In this document: one piece after another, positions 53,921 through 64,000 of the stretch
Position numbering within the stretch: position 1 is the first letter of the stretch
Layout: each line of letters starts with the position of its first letter
Position numbers and translations under genes: made by a program
The notes under the pieces: generated by a model
What the model was told of the DNA's origin: nothing
Databases searched by the model: none
What the model saw: the letters and a program-made list of their open reading frames with translations, nothing else
Origin: Aquarana catesbeiana
Taxonomy: Eukaryota > Chordata > Amphibia > Anura > Ranidae
Assembly (NCBI RefSeq): GCF_042186555.1
Contig: NC_133328.1
Span: 57,025,431 to 57,089,430 of the forward strand
Reading direction: 5' to 3'
DNA length: 64,000 nt

Positions 53921-54900
53921 TTAATCGCTTCAGATTTTACCCCCCCTTCCTGACCAGAGCACGTTTTGCGATACGGCACTTGCATCACTTTAAATGACAA
54001 TTGCGCGGTCGTGCGACGTTGCAGCCAAGCAAAACGGACATCCTTTTTTTTCCAACAAATAGAGCTTTCTTTTGGTGGTATTTGATCACCTCTGCGGTTT
54101 TTATTTTTTGCGCTATAAACAAAAAAAGAGCGACCATTTTGAAAAAAAAAAGCAATATTTTTTTACTTTTTGCTATAATAAATATCCCCCAAAAATATAT
54201 AAAAAAAACACATTTTTTTTCCTCAGTTTAGGCCGATATGTATTCTTCTACATATTTTTGGTAAAAAAAAAAAAAAAAAATCGCAACAAGCGTATATTGA
54301 TTGGTTTGCGCAAAAGTTATAGTGTCTACAAAATAGGGGATAGTTTTATGCCATTTTTATTATAATTTTTTTTTTTACTAGACATGGCGGCGATCTGCGA
54401 TTTTTATCGTGACAGCGACATTATGGTGGACACATCGGACACTTTTGACACTATTTTGAGACCATTTTCATTATATACAGCGATCAGTGCTATAAAAATG
54501 CACTAATTACTGTGTAAATGACACCGGCAGGCAGGGAAGGGGTTAACCACTACGGGGCGATCAAGGGGTTAAGTGTGTCTTAGGGAGTGATTCTAACTGT
54601 GGGGGGGATGGACTTCCACTCACATGATAGCGATCACCGCTCCCGATGACAGGGAAGCAGTGATCTCTGTCATGTCACAAGGCAGAACGGGGAAATGCCT
54701 TGTTTACATAGCCATCTCCCCATTCTGCGGCTCCGTGACACGATCACCGGGACACCGGCGGACATCAAGTTCGCGGGCACGGTTACGATGTAAGCGGCCA
54801 CTAGCCCCGCTAATAAAAGGGGACATACAGGTACACCCATGTGCCCACCACTGCCATTGTGCCGACGTATATTGGCATGCAGCGGTCGGTAAGTGATTAA
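53921..54900 (+). mobile_element. TTAA element family A, near full length
   Basis: TTAATCGCTTCAGATTTTACC at 53921 and the inverse GGTCGGTAAGTGATTAA at 54900. Landmarks: 'acggcacttgcatcacttt', 'gcggtcgtgcgacg', 'atttgatcacctctgcgg', 'agcgtatattgattggtttg' and 'ggggttaaccactacgggg'. It is about 0.98 kb with no transposase. It is the best reference for the other family A copies. Confidence 0.7.
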
Positions 54901-54978
54901 AACCAAACACATTAATTACACAGGTTCAGGGGCCAATTTAAAATGGAACTTCAGTCATTTTTTATATCTTTCCATCTA

Positions 54979-55559
54979 TTAAAGCGGAGCTCCACTCACA
55001 TCTTTGATTTTTTTTTTTTTTTAAATAACTCTTACTCTTGCATAATGCACATTTAGCAATTCTTACTCTTGTCATTATGATTATTTTATTGGAAAAAATA
55101 CCTTTGATTTTGCCTTCTTGGGTATTTCCATCTTACTTGTGGGCAGGAGAAGCCCGCAAGCATATTCTTCCTGGATACGGCGCTGTTGTATTCCCAGCAT
55201 GCACCACCCATTCTTGTGCATGCGCAGTAACAGCACATAGTGGCGCTGGAAACTACACAGGTTGCCATCACGACGGGCGGCGGTGTCGTAAGTGCCCGCC
55301 CCGTTGTTATGGCAACCTAGCCCTCGGCGCTGCCCACTGACTCCTGGGAAAGGATGACACACATCTCCCAGGAGTCAGTAGCGAGCAGAGGCGCCAAGGG
55401 AAATGACGTCAGGAGCCGCTGCGAGGAAGGGGAAGATTAGAAGGGACCACATAGCAACAGGCATTAAAAGGTAAATAAATAAAAAAAAAATTGTCCAAAT
55501 GTCATTAGTTAGGTCATTTGCTGCACATTATTATTTTTATGGGTGGAACTCCACTTTAA
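54979..55559. mobile_element. TTAA MITE
   Basis: TTAAAGCGGAGCTCCACTC at 54979 and GGGTGGAACTCCACTTTAA ending at 55559, an inverted pair. Interior 'cctgggaaaggatgacac', 'ctcccaggagtcag' and 'gcatgcgcagtaacagcac'. It shares its right TTAA with the next element. Confidence 0.75.
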
Positions 55560-56007
55560 ATCTTCTGCCCTTGTTGTTTTAACTTTGGATAGCAAAACAT
55601 TTTTTTTTTCTGTCAGTAAATACCTTATACAGCCCACTTCCTGTTTCGTGTCTGGGAAAAAAAGCCTAGGCTTATGACATCATGCACAGCTCTCTCTCGC
55701 TCTCCCGAGAGTTTGACAGGAAGGGAGGGGGTATGAGTCATAAGAGGGCCAATGAGAGCTGCAGAGCTGGAGGTGTGCCTCTGTGTGTCTGTGTAAATCC
55801 AGGAAGTAAACAGGCAGCAGCTTCAGCTGCCCGCAGTTAAAATGGATGCAGCCAGACTTAGTGGAGGGAGATTTCTTCAGCATATTTGGCAAGTACAGAA
55901 TCACAGTATATATAAAATAATATGCAAAGTGGTTGGAGGGAAGCTTCAGAATGGCAAACGTGTTTTTTTATTACAAATTATGTGAGCCGACTGCAGTTCC
56001 TCTTTAA
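55556..56007 (-). mobile_element. TTAA MITE family C, abutting
   Basis: Reverse-orientation sister of 18523-18986. TTAA at 55556-55559 and 56004-56007, ending GCAGTTCCTCTTTAA. It keeps 'cttcctgtttcgtgtctgg' and 'gcagcttcagctgcccgc'. The 74-codon minus frame is the family's recurrent frame, not a gene. Confidence 0.75.
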
Positions 56008-56042
56008 TGCAGGTAAGGCACTAAATTAATTAAATTACCGCC

Positions 56043-56941
56043 TTAACCACTTCAGTCCCGGAAGGATTTACCCCCTTCCTGAACAGGCCATTTTTGGGAT
56101 ACGGCACTGCGTCGCTTTAACTGACGACTGCGCGGTCGTGCGACGTGGCTCCCAAACAAAGTTGACGTCCTTTTTTTCCTACAGATAGAGCTTTCTTTTG
56201 GTGGTATTTGATCACCTCTGCGGTCTTTATTTCTTGCGCTGTAAACAAAAAAAGAGCGCCAATTTAAAAAAAATATATATTTTTTTTCACTTTCAGCTAT
56301 AATACATATATTCTTCTACATATTTTTGGTAAATAGGCGTAAATCGATTGGGTTGCGCAAAAGCTATCGGGTCTACAAACTATGGGATAGATTTAGGGAC
56401 TTTAATTTATTTTTTTATTGTTTTACTGGTCATGGTGGCAATCTGTGATTTTTAACGGGACTGTGACATTGCGGCAGACAAATCTGACCCCAAATGACAC
56501 TTTTTGGGGACCAGTGACATTATTACATTCATCAGTGCTATAAGAAATGCACTGATCAATGTAAAAATGGCACTGGCAGGGAAGGGGTAACACTAGGGGG
56601 CGATCAAGGGGTTAAGTGTGTTCCCTGTGTGTGTTCTAACTGTAGGGGGGATGGGCTACCAGGGACATGACAGAGATCACTGCTCCCGATCACTTGGAAC
56701 AGAAGATCTCTGACATGTCATCTGGTAGAACGGGGAATCAATCGCCTTGTTTACATAGGCAGTTCCCCGTTCTGCCTCTGTACACCATGATCGCGGGTCT
56801 CCAGCAGGCATTGAGTTTGCCGGACCTGCGGACACGCTCCCACGGCATGCTATGCAAAGACTGATGTACACCTACAGCGGTTTGCGCAGGAGAGACGACT
56901 TGTCACAGTATAATGACTGCAGCTGGTCGGCAAGCGGTTAA
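56043..56941 (+). mobile_element. TTAA element family A
   Basis: TTAACCACTTCAGTCCCGG at 56043 and GTCGGCAAGCGGTTAA ending at 56941. Collinear with 53921-54900 throughout. It is only 35 bp from the previous TTAA element. It is non-coding. Confidence 0.75.
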
Positions 56942-57054
56942 TAAGCCAAGTAACCTGTGTAATGAATATGTGTTTGGTTTTAAAGGGATGAGGTGGCAAC
57001 TCTAGCAGGCGCTTTGGTTTTTCAAATCGTTTGGAATCTTGTAATATCACGCCA

Positions 57055-57580
57055 GTGTTCTACCAGAATATCACTACCCATCAGAAAATGCAACGGAAGT
57101 GACTTTGTGAACAAAAATGCTTATTGCGCATGTGCCATGCATTTCAACATGGCCGCTATGTGTTTCAATAGGTTTCCTAATCTGACAGAACACATAGGCG
57201 GCAGCGGACATGTTGCTACACCCAGGCAAGTCTTGAATTTCACACTTATTTTAGCTGTAAACTCAATTTATATACTGAAATAGACTATTTCTCCGCGACC
57301 GAGTGAGGGTGTCAAAAAATTGTCCCTCAGCGCCAAATGATTATCAGTTTGGCGCTGAGCAGTGCGGGGTGTAGCAAGATGGCCGTCGCCACCTTCTAAA
57401 TGCAGGCTTGTCGCTGCTTTTAAAATGCAACATCAAAACAGTGTCACAGATTTTAAAAATACTGTATTTGGGTATATAAGGTGAGTTTACTGCTAAAATA
57501 AGTATGAAATTGAAGACTTGCCTGGGTGTAAGAAGATGTCCGCTGCTGCCTGATGGGTAGCAGTATTCTGACAGAACACC
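57055..57580. mobile_element. Foldback element with an asymmetric insertion
   Basis: 'gtgttctaccagaatatcac' at the left pairs with 'attctgacagaacacc' at the right. A longer inner arm, 57193-57275 ('ggcagcggacatgttgctac', 'caggcaagtcttgaatttc'), pairs with 57470-57560. The left arm has about 100 bp of extra sequence (57085-57192) absent from the right. The centre has a small GCGCCAAA / TTTGGCGC stem (57330-57357). Confidence 0.7.
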
Positions 57581-57618
57581 AGCTAGTAATATTTTCTAAG
57601 CCCCGGTCCACATTCACT

Positions 57619-58139
57619 ATATTACCAAAAGTATTGGGACGCCTGCCTTTACACACACATGAACTTTAATGGCATCCCAGTCTTAGTCCCTAAGGTTCAA
57701 TATTGAATTGGCCCACCCTTTGCACCTATAATAGCTTCAACTCTTCTGGGAAGGCTGTCCACAAGGTTTAGAAGTGTGTCTATGAGAGCGCATTTGTGAG
57801 GTCAGGCACTGATGTTGGACGAGAAGGCCTGGCTCGCAGTCTCTGCTCTAATTCATTCCAAAGGTGTTCTATTGGGTTGAGGTCAGGACTCTGTGCAGGC
57901 CACCCCAAACTTGCTCATCCATGTCTTTATGGACCTTGCTTTGTGCACTGGTCCAAATTATTTGGTGGAGGGGGGATTATGGTGTGGGGTTGTTTCTCAG
58001 GGGTTGGACTTGGCCCCTTAGTTCCGTTGAAGGAAACTCTTAAGGTGTCAGCATACCAAGGCATTTTGGACAATTTTATGTTCCCAACCTTGTGGGGATG
58101 GCCCCTTCCTGTTCCAACATGACTGCACACCAGTGCACA
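57619..58139. pseudogene. Rearranged Tc1 relic, mirror of the 12.5-kb copy
   Basis: Starts with the terminus ATATTACCAAAAGTATTGGG. On the minus strand about 57865-57900 encodes SPDLNPIEHLW. On the plus strand about 57958-58050 encodes FGGGGIMVWGCFSGVGLGPL. It ends near 58139. It is the reverse complement arrangement of 12468-12986, so both derive from one palindromic Tc1 family rather than independent breakage. Confidence 0.7.
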
Positions 58140-58552
58140 GATAACACTAGGGTGATGTGGCCTCTGCAGCTTACACATGTATCTGCAAATGTGTGCAAAC
58201 TCATCCCCTGTTTTTAATGTGAACTGTTAGACAGGACAATTTGATTTGTTGCAGGCTGGCTGGTAAGTTGAGCTGGGAATTTTTCTTTGGTTTTTTTTTA
58301 CATGTGTCGCCCTTCCATGTGCTCCTTGCTGTTAAGGCCAGTTATAGGCGGGGCAGTTGCCCTTTGTTTGTACTGTTTATAATAAAGCTTACCTGTAGGT
58401 TAAATGAATATCTCCTAAACGTGCAGTGTTCAGGAGATATTCTAGTAAGCAGCAGCCAGTGACATTACTGGCACATGCACTCTGAAGGAGCGGCATACCT
58501 GTACCGGTCCTTCTGAGCTCCAAGCTGCAGCTTCATCAAGGCTCAGCCATTC
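58140..58552. other. Intergenic sequence, repeat fragment
   Basis: 58380-58450 shares 'aatatctcctaaac' and 'caggagatattct' with 49727-50127. The remainder is unrecognised. Confidence 0.3.
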
Positions 58553-59297
58553 AATTATTATAATAATACAGGATTTATATAGCGCCAACAGTTTACGCAG
58601 TGCTTTACAATATAAAAGGGAGACAATACAGTTATAATACAATAAAATACAAGAGGATTAAGAGGGCCCTGCTCAGAAGAGCTTACAATCTATTAGGGTG
58701 GGGCAGGTGGTACAAAAGGTTGTAACTGTGGGGAATGAGCTGCTGGAAGTGGTAGGAGATTAGTTGGAGACGTGATAGGCTTTCCTGAAGAGATGAGTTT
58801 TTAGGGATCGTCTGAGGGTAGCAAGAGTAGGGGATAGCCAGATAGATGGAGGTAGGGAGTTCCAGAGGATGGGAGAGGCTCTGGAGAAATCCCGGAGACG
58901 AGCATGGGAGGAGGAGATGAGAGAGCTTGAGAGTAGGGGGTCTTGAGAAGAACGGAGAGGATGGTTTCGGTGGTATTTGGAGACAAGATTGGGGATGTAG
59001 CTCGGGGCAGAGTTGTGAATGGCTTTGTATGTTGTGGTTAGTATTTTGAATTTAATTCGCTGGGTGATTGGGAGCCAGTGTAGGGATTGGAGTAGAGGGT
59101 TGGCAGACACTGAGCGGTTGGTAAGGTGGATAAGTCTGGCAGCAGCATTCATGATAGATTGAAGAGGGGAGGAGCCTATAGAGAGGCAGGCCAATGAGAA
59201 GGGAGTTGCAATAGTCAAGGCGAGAGATAACGAGGGAGTGAATGAGGAGCTTGGTGGATTCATGTGTTAAAAAGGGGCGAATCTGATTATTCAACAT
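58553..59297 (-). pseudogene. L2/CR1-type LINE, 5'-truncated 3' end
   Basis: On the minus strand 58760-59263 encodes the post-RT C-terminal region typical of L2/CR1 LINEs: LIHSLVISRLDYCNSLL in one frame, then IMNAAARLIHLTNRS, LLQSLHWLPITQRIKFKIL, SPILWNSLPPS and LRRSLKTHLFRKA in another. There is therefore a frameshift near 59150. A 3' UTR follows with 'agggccctcttaatcc' and 'actgttggcgctatataaat', then an ATT-rich tail at 58553. No RT palm is present. 59298-59868 shows no feature. Confidence 0.75.
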
Positions 59298-59871
59298 TAT
59301 GGCTTTACCTTGCAGGGAGAACTTTTTTTTTCTCTATCCTGAACTTTACTATCGCTTTAGGTGCAGCGCTTTTCTGTACAGGTTGGGAAAGCTTACCCTT
59401 ATGTGCACGTTCCTGGCCCATTAGTCTTAACCTATCTCAAACACGTTGTAAACGCCATAGGCGTGTGGCACATTTGCAGCAAGTTCACATTGATATGAAT
59501 GGAGGCGTTCCACACCCCACAGCCACACATATCCAAGGTGTGTGTATATGCGTAGACATGCTGCATTTTTCCTTGGTGCATCGGGTGGCACCACAGGTCA
59601 CCACACCCCATTGCATTGCACTTGAATTAAGGGTATACTAGAACACCCTCAATATAGGTTTAAAAAGAATTGTACACAGTGCAATGTACTGAAACTGCGC
59701 ATCGCGCTGCTATAGCCGCTGGCAGTAATTGCATCCCAAAAAATTCAACAGGCTGGTTGTACCAAAGTCGATCAATGGATTGTAGTGCCACAGTTAATGT
59801 TTCCACAGTTGCTTCTCAGCTAGCAAATTTGGGAAGTTTTTTATGCAGGGTAATTTCAGGGCCACACCTAA

Positions 59872-60319
59872 AGCCGCGTACACACGAGCGGAATGTCCGA
59901 CAGAAAAAGTCAGACGGAAGCTTTTCATCGTCTATTCCGATCATGTGTGTGCCTCATCGGACTTTTTTTATTTTCGAAAATTCTGACGGACCTAGAAATA
60001 GAACATGTTCTAAATATTTCCGACGGAACCAATTCCTATGAGAAAGCCGCTCATCTATATGCTGTTCCGACGGACCAAAAAAGACGCATGCTCTGAATCA
60101 AGTACGAGACGGAAGCTATTGGCTACTGGCCATTGAACTTCCTTTTTCTAGTCCCGTCGTATGTGCTGTGCGTCACCGCGTTCTGGACGGTCGGACTTTG
60201 GTCGGACTTTGGTTTGACTGTGTATAGGCAAGACCGCTTGAATGGAATTCCATTGGAGTTCCGTCGGAGAAACCTTCGGAGTTTATTCCGATGGCAAATC
60301 CGGTCATGTGTATGCGGCA
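59872..60319. mobile_element. Harbinger-like MITE with TAA duplication
   Basis: AGCCGCGTACACACGAGCGG at the left and the complement of ATGCCGCATACACATGACCGG at the right, flanked by TAA (59869-59871 and 60320-60322). The interior is built of 'gtcggactttgg', 'ttccgacgg' and 'ccgtcggaga' words in both orientations. It is non-coding; the 135-codon frame through it has no domain. Confidence 0.75.
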
Positions 60320-60322
60320 TAA

Positions 60323-61897
60323 GTGTCAATAAACCCACATCATTAAAAACCATCAATAAATGGTGTATTCCATGCTGTTCATACTCACGCAGTCACTATA
60401 AGATTTGTTTTCTGTATTCTGCAAAAAACCTGATTGATCCTGCTGTTCTCTATCTCCCACTTCTGTCCATGTCCCCACTGCACTTGGGGATTTTTCACAG
60501 CTCTGCACATGCTCAGTTTACAGTGAGTTTTCTACCCTAAGCATATCCTTCCTATCACATTTCAGCAGCCAATGTGACTAAAGAGTTACACATGTTATAC
60601 ACTGTGCTAAATGGCAGGCCAGTTCCTCCTCCTTCCTCCATGCCCACTAACAAGCTTAACAAAATGGGGGTGGGAAATTACATCTTGATTGATGGAGGAT
60701 TAACCTCCCTGTTATTCTAAGACACAGGCTGGAAGGGTGTGACTGTCAGAAATCCGCCCACACCATGTTATTGCCAAAAAATAATAAAGATTTAAATTCA
60801 AATATATATTTCTATGACAATTTAAAATAGTTTATCAATATTATTTATTTATTTGTACCCTGTATTCCAAAGGGTGTTTTTTTTTTTTTTTTTTTATTTT
60901 GAACATGTGACCAGTAGCAGAGGACCAGAAGTTCCTCCTGCCACTGTTTTCCTGCAGACAGGCTGGGAAAGAGCTGCGTCATGTGACAGCTGTATATCAA
61001 TTAGGAAAAAAGGTACTTGTTTTTTTTTTTTTTTTTTTTAATAAAATAATTACAGTGCCATCATCCACATACAGAAAAGGAAGAGATAATGTAAATTAAA
61101 CAGTGCGCATTTAGTATCACTTTAATGTTTGCGGTGTATATTGCTGCTCTGGCAATGCAATGGTGACATGTAGTGTTCATACAGCTGCTCTTCAGATATA
61201 AAATTTACGGTGCTTCATGCAGGCTAAATTATGCACTTTTCTCCCATTTTCAGCTTTCTATTCTCCTTTAATGCAGAATATTTGCGGATATTGTCTCTCT
61301 GAAATAGTCTGAAATACTGCAGTCTAAAACTTTTTTTTATGTAACACCTGCCTGGTCTTTCCACAATATACTGCGGGCTGGTAAAAGTGCATTAATATTG
61401 TGCATAGTCTGGGAAATATTTTGCTGACTTGTTTAATGCACTCTAATGTCAATGTTTTGCTTTTTAAGCTGCCAGGAGTCTCTCCTGTTCAAAATGTAGA
61501 CAATTAAAATTGTGTTATTTATGTGCAGCGAGTCAGTAAAATACACTCTAGTTGTTTTTTTTTTTTGTTTTTTGTTTTTTTTTTTATAAAAGCTGACTGT
61601 GGTCCCTTCTGTTCAAAATGCAACTTAACCAAATAGCCTAAACACTGTGTATGGAGGTTATTAATTATTTATTCCCTTTCCATGTGTACATGGTCTGTCA
61701 TTTTTAAAATGTGGACTAAAAACTATTTTTCAATACTGTCTATGCAGTATATACAATATTCCAACTTTTTCACTTTTTTATTATGTTGTTTTTCATCAAC
61801 ACTGCATAAGGTAAGTGTTTTATCAAAAGATGCTTCCTAAAAATGTATTAAAAATATGTGCCATGCAGTGTGAGCCATATTCCTTCCATGCTAATGA
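60323..61897. other. Intergenic AT-rich sequence
   Basis: Poly(T) runs at about 60868-60895 and 61020-61039. No gene, element ends or RNA gene recognised. Confidence 0.35.
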
Positions 61898-62403
61898 TAA
61901 AATAAATCGACTTTCATTTTTTGTTTAGCCAATGGAGTCTGAAAGAAATTATACAATTATTGTATATGCTGTGTGTGTCATCTTACATCTATCAAAATCA
62001 ATAAAATACAAATGTTACATTTTTTTATTCTTCCGAGAATAAATGAGGATGTGGTTTAGTCAATGTTGTCTGCAAGAAATTGTACTAGTATACTATAGAT
62101 AATTGTAATACTATCTATGCTGTGTGTGGCATATTATTACTATTGGAATCTGAGAACTAAAAATTATACCTTTTTTTTTTGGACCCTTACAAAATAAATG
62201 TGGATGGGGTTTAGCCAATCATGTGTAAAAAAAATTGTGGAAATATTATTTATGTTGTGTACAGCATATTACTTCTACTGTATTCTTTAAAAAAAAATAA
62301 AACTGACATAGATTTTTTTATCTCCAACACAAAACTGGGATGTAGTTTTGACAATTATGCCCATCAGAAATGGAAGAAATAATACTTTTGTAGTATGTAC
62401 AAT
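61898..62403. repeat. Degenerate tandem repeat, about 140-bp units
   Basis: Three to four loosely similar units share 'aaataaat..ggatg.ggtttag.caat', 'aagaaattgta', 'tatgctgtgtgtg.cat' and 'ttttttt' in the same order (about 61900, 62037, 62190 and a partial at 62325). Identity is low, and the call rests on repeated word order. It ends at the LINE. Confidence 0.4.
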
Positions 62404-63790
62404 AATCCCTTCGGGGTCCCCCAAGGTTCTGTTCTTGGACCTCTCTTATTTTCTACACCTCTTCCCTGGGTTAGCTGATAGCTTCACACGGCTTTCAATA
62501 TCATTTCTATGCTGACGACACCCAAATCTATCTCTCCACCCCTCAACTCACTCCATCAGTCTCCTCATGCGTCACTAACTTACTAACAGACATATATGTC
62601 TGGATGTCACACCACTTCCTTAAACTCAACTTGTCCAAAACCAAGCTCATAATATTTCCTCCCCCACGTGCATCTTCCCCTTACTTCTCTGTCAAGATCA
62701 ATGGCACAACCATCCACCCATCCCCACATATCAGGGTACTAGGTGTTATCCTGGACTCTGAACTCTCCTTTTGGCCCCACATCCAATCCCTTTTCAAAGC
62801 TTGCTACTACGTCCTTTCCTAACCAATAAAACCACAAAGCTCCCGATTCACACCACGTTTATCTCTCGCCTCGACTACTGCAACTCCCTCCTCATTGGCT
62901 TACCTTTAAATAGACTATCCCCCCTTCAGTCCATCATGAATGCTGCTGCCGGACTCATCCACCTCACAAACCGCTCAGCGTCTGCTACCCCTCTCTGCCA
63001 ATCCCTCCATTGGCTGCCACTCACCCAACTAATTACAGTGGAACGAGTAACACGGTTAACGAGTGTTTTGAAAGACAAGCAACTTTTTTTTTTTTTAATT
63101 CTGACTCGCAAATCGAGCAGAATTCAAACGAATGTGGTGTGCAGTACCGCATTTGGCTAGAGGTGCGGGGGTGCCGGTGACACTCGGAATGGTTCGGAGC
63201 CGTTCGGAAATTCTCGGAATCACTCGGAAATACTCGGAAACACTCAGAAATACTCCGTTCCTGAGTGTTTCCGAGCCTTTCCGAGCTCAGCCAAGCTGTC
63301 CCCGAGTATTTCCGAGGCTCTCCGGTGCCCCCCACTTCTGGCCACATGCGGTATTGCATGCAATAGAAGTCAATACGGAACAAATTATCTTTGTTTCCAT
63401 TGACTTCTATGGGGAAACTCACTTTGATATGCGAGTGCTTTGGATTACAAGCATTCTCCTGGAACGGATTATGCTCGTAATTCAAGGTTCCACTGTAAAT
63501 TCAAAATACTAACATTATTTAACATTAGTTGCAAAGCCAGCCACAACTCTGCCCCCAGCTACATCACTAGCCTAGTCTCAAAATACCAACCTAATCACCC
63601 TCTTCATTCCTCCCAAGACCTCCTGCTCTCAAGCTCCATCATACCCTCCTCCCATATTCGCCTCCAGGACTTCTCCTGAGCCTCTCTCATGCTCTGGAAT
63701 TCCCTACCCCAATCTGTCAGACTATCTCCAAATCTATCTACTTTTAGGCGATCCCTGAAATATAAATCCTGTATAATAATAATATATATA
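62404..63790 (+). pseudogene. L2/CR1-type LINE fragment, split by a MITE
   Basis: The plus strand encodes GVPQGSVLGPLLFS (RT motif), FYADDTQIYLS with the catalytic Asp pair, LKLNLSKTKLIIFPP, VLGVILDSELSF, then SRLDYCNSLLIGLPL and MNAAAGLIHLTNRS up to 63033. The MITE 63036-63495 follows, then the remaining C-terminus (NSAPSYITSLVSKYQ, FS*ASLMLWNSLP-like) and a short tail (ATAATAATA at about 63775). Frameshifts and stops occur throughout. Same family as 58553-59297. 63791-64000 shows nothing further. Confidence 0.8.
63036..63495. mobile_element. TA-target palindromic MITE inside the LINE
   Basis: CAGTGGAAC at the left and its exact complement GTTCCACTG at the right, with TA on each side (63034-63035 and 63496-63497). 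The stem 63135-63172 pairs with 63320-63360. The loop is a run of 'actcggaaat' repeats. It is a sister of 11717-12247. Excising it restores continuous LINE sequence, so the insertion point is exact. Confidence 0.8.
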
Positions 63791-64000
63791 GTGTAAAATA
63801 CTATTTATTGTATATATTTGATCTGAACAGCTGCAGGTTTTGTGTCAAGCTTAAAATGTGCTAAATCAAAAAATAAGTTGCTCAAAAATTGTCACCAAAT
63901 AGTAAAAAAGAATAATTTCTCAGTGACAGCTGCACTCACAAAATGTCCACATAAACATTATACATATTAATATTAGGCTATCAATATAAAGTGCTTAAAT

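Overview
The window is eukaryotic, AT-rich and dominated by transposable elements. It reads as a large vertebrate genome, most likely a frog (probably a true frog). That rests on one vertebrate exon, many short TTAA-, TAA- and 8-bp-duplication DNA transposons of amphibian type, a DIRS retrotransposon, L2/CR1-type LINEs and Tc1 relics. There are no operons, CRISPR arrays or other prokaryotic features, and species is not determinable by reading alone.

The one host gene I can support is PIP4K2A (phosphatidylinositol-5-phosphate 4-kinase type 2 alpha), on the minus strand. Coding exon 1 is at 51415-51555, with a strong Kozak start and a GT donor at 51413-51414. Positions 1-51412 are therefore its first intron, or the part of it inside the window; no later exon was recognised. 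Upstream of the ATG lies a tandem array of about 14 units of roughly 105 bp (51558-52950), then a CpG-rich candidate promoter (about 53360-53612), then intergenic DNA to the window end.

Layout of the intron. 1-7.5 kb: hAT-like, Harbinger-like and TTAA elements and a 59-bp-arm perfect hairpin. 7.5-16.9 kb: nested hAT elements, a TA-type palindromic element holding a LINE 3' end, a rearranged Tc1 and a Tc1 split by a hAT element. 17-25.2 kb: TTAA elements, an 0.8-kb polypurine tract, a 2.2-kb hAT element and a 33-bp minisatellite. 25-38 kb: mostly unrecognised intron, palindromic elements, long (TA)n tracts and a 31-bp minisatellite. 38.8-43.9 kb: a decayed DIRS element with gag, RT, RNase H and tyrosine recombinase remains. 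44-50 kb: more TTAA and TIR elements. Downstream of 53.9 kb: a run of TTAA elements, palindromic Tc1 DNA and two L2/CR1-type LINE fragments.

Most promising for follow-up: the PIP4K2A upstream array with its recurring TGACCT and CGTCA half-sites, the chains of TTAA elements meeting at one shared TTAA, the reciprocal LINE/MITE nesting, the permuted DIRS ends and the polypurine tract. Target duplications, inverted repeats and motifs were read directly; family names and functions are inference from known superfamilies.
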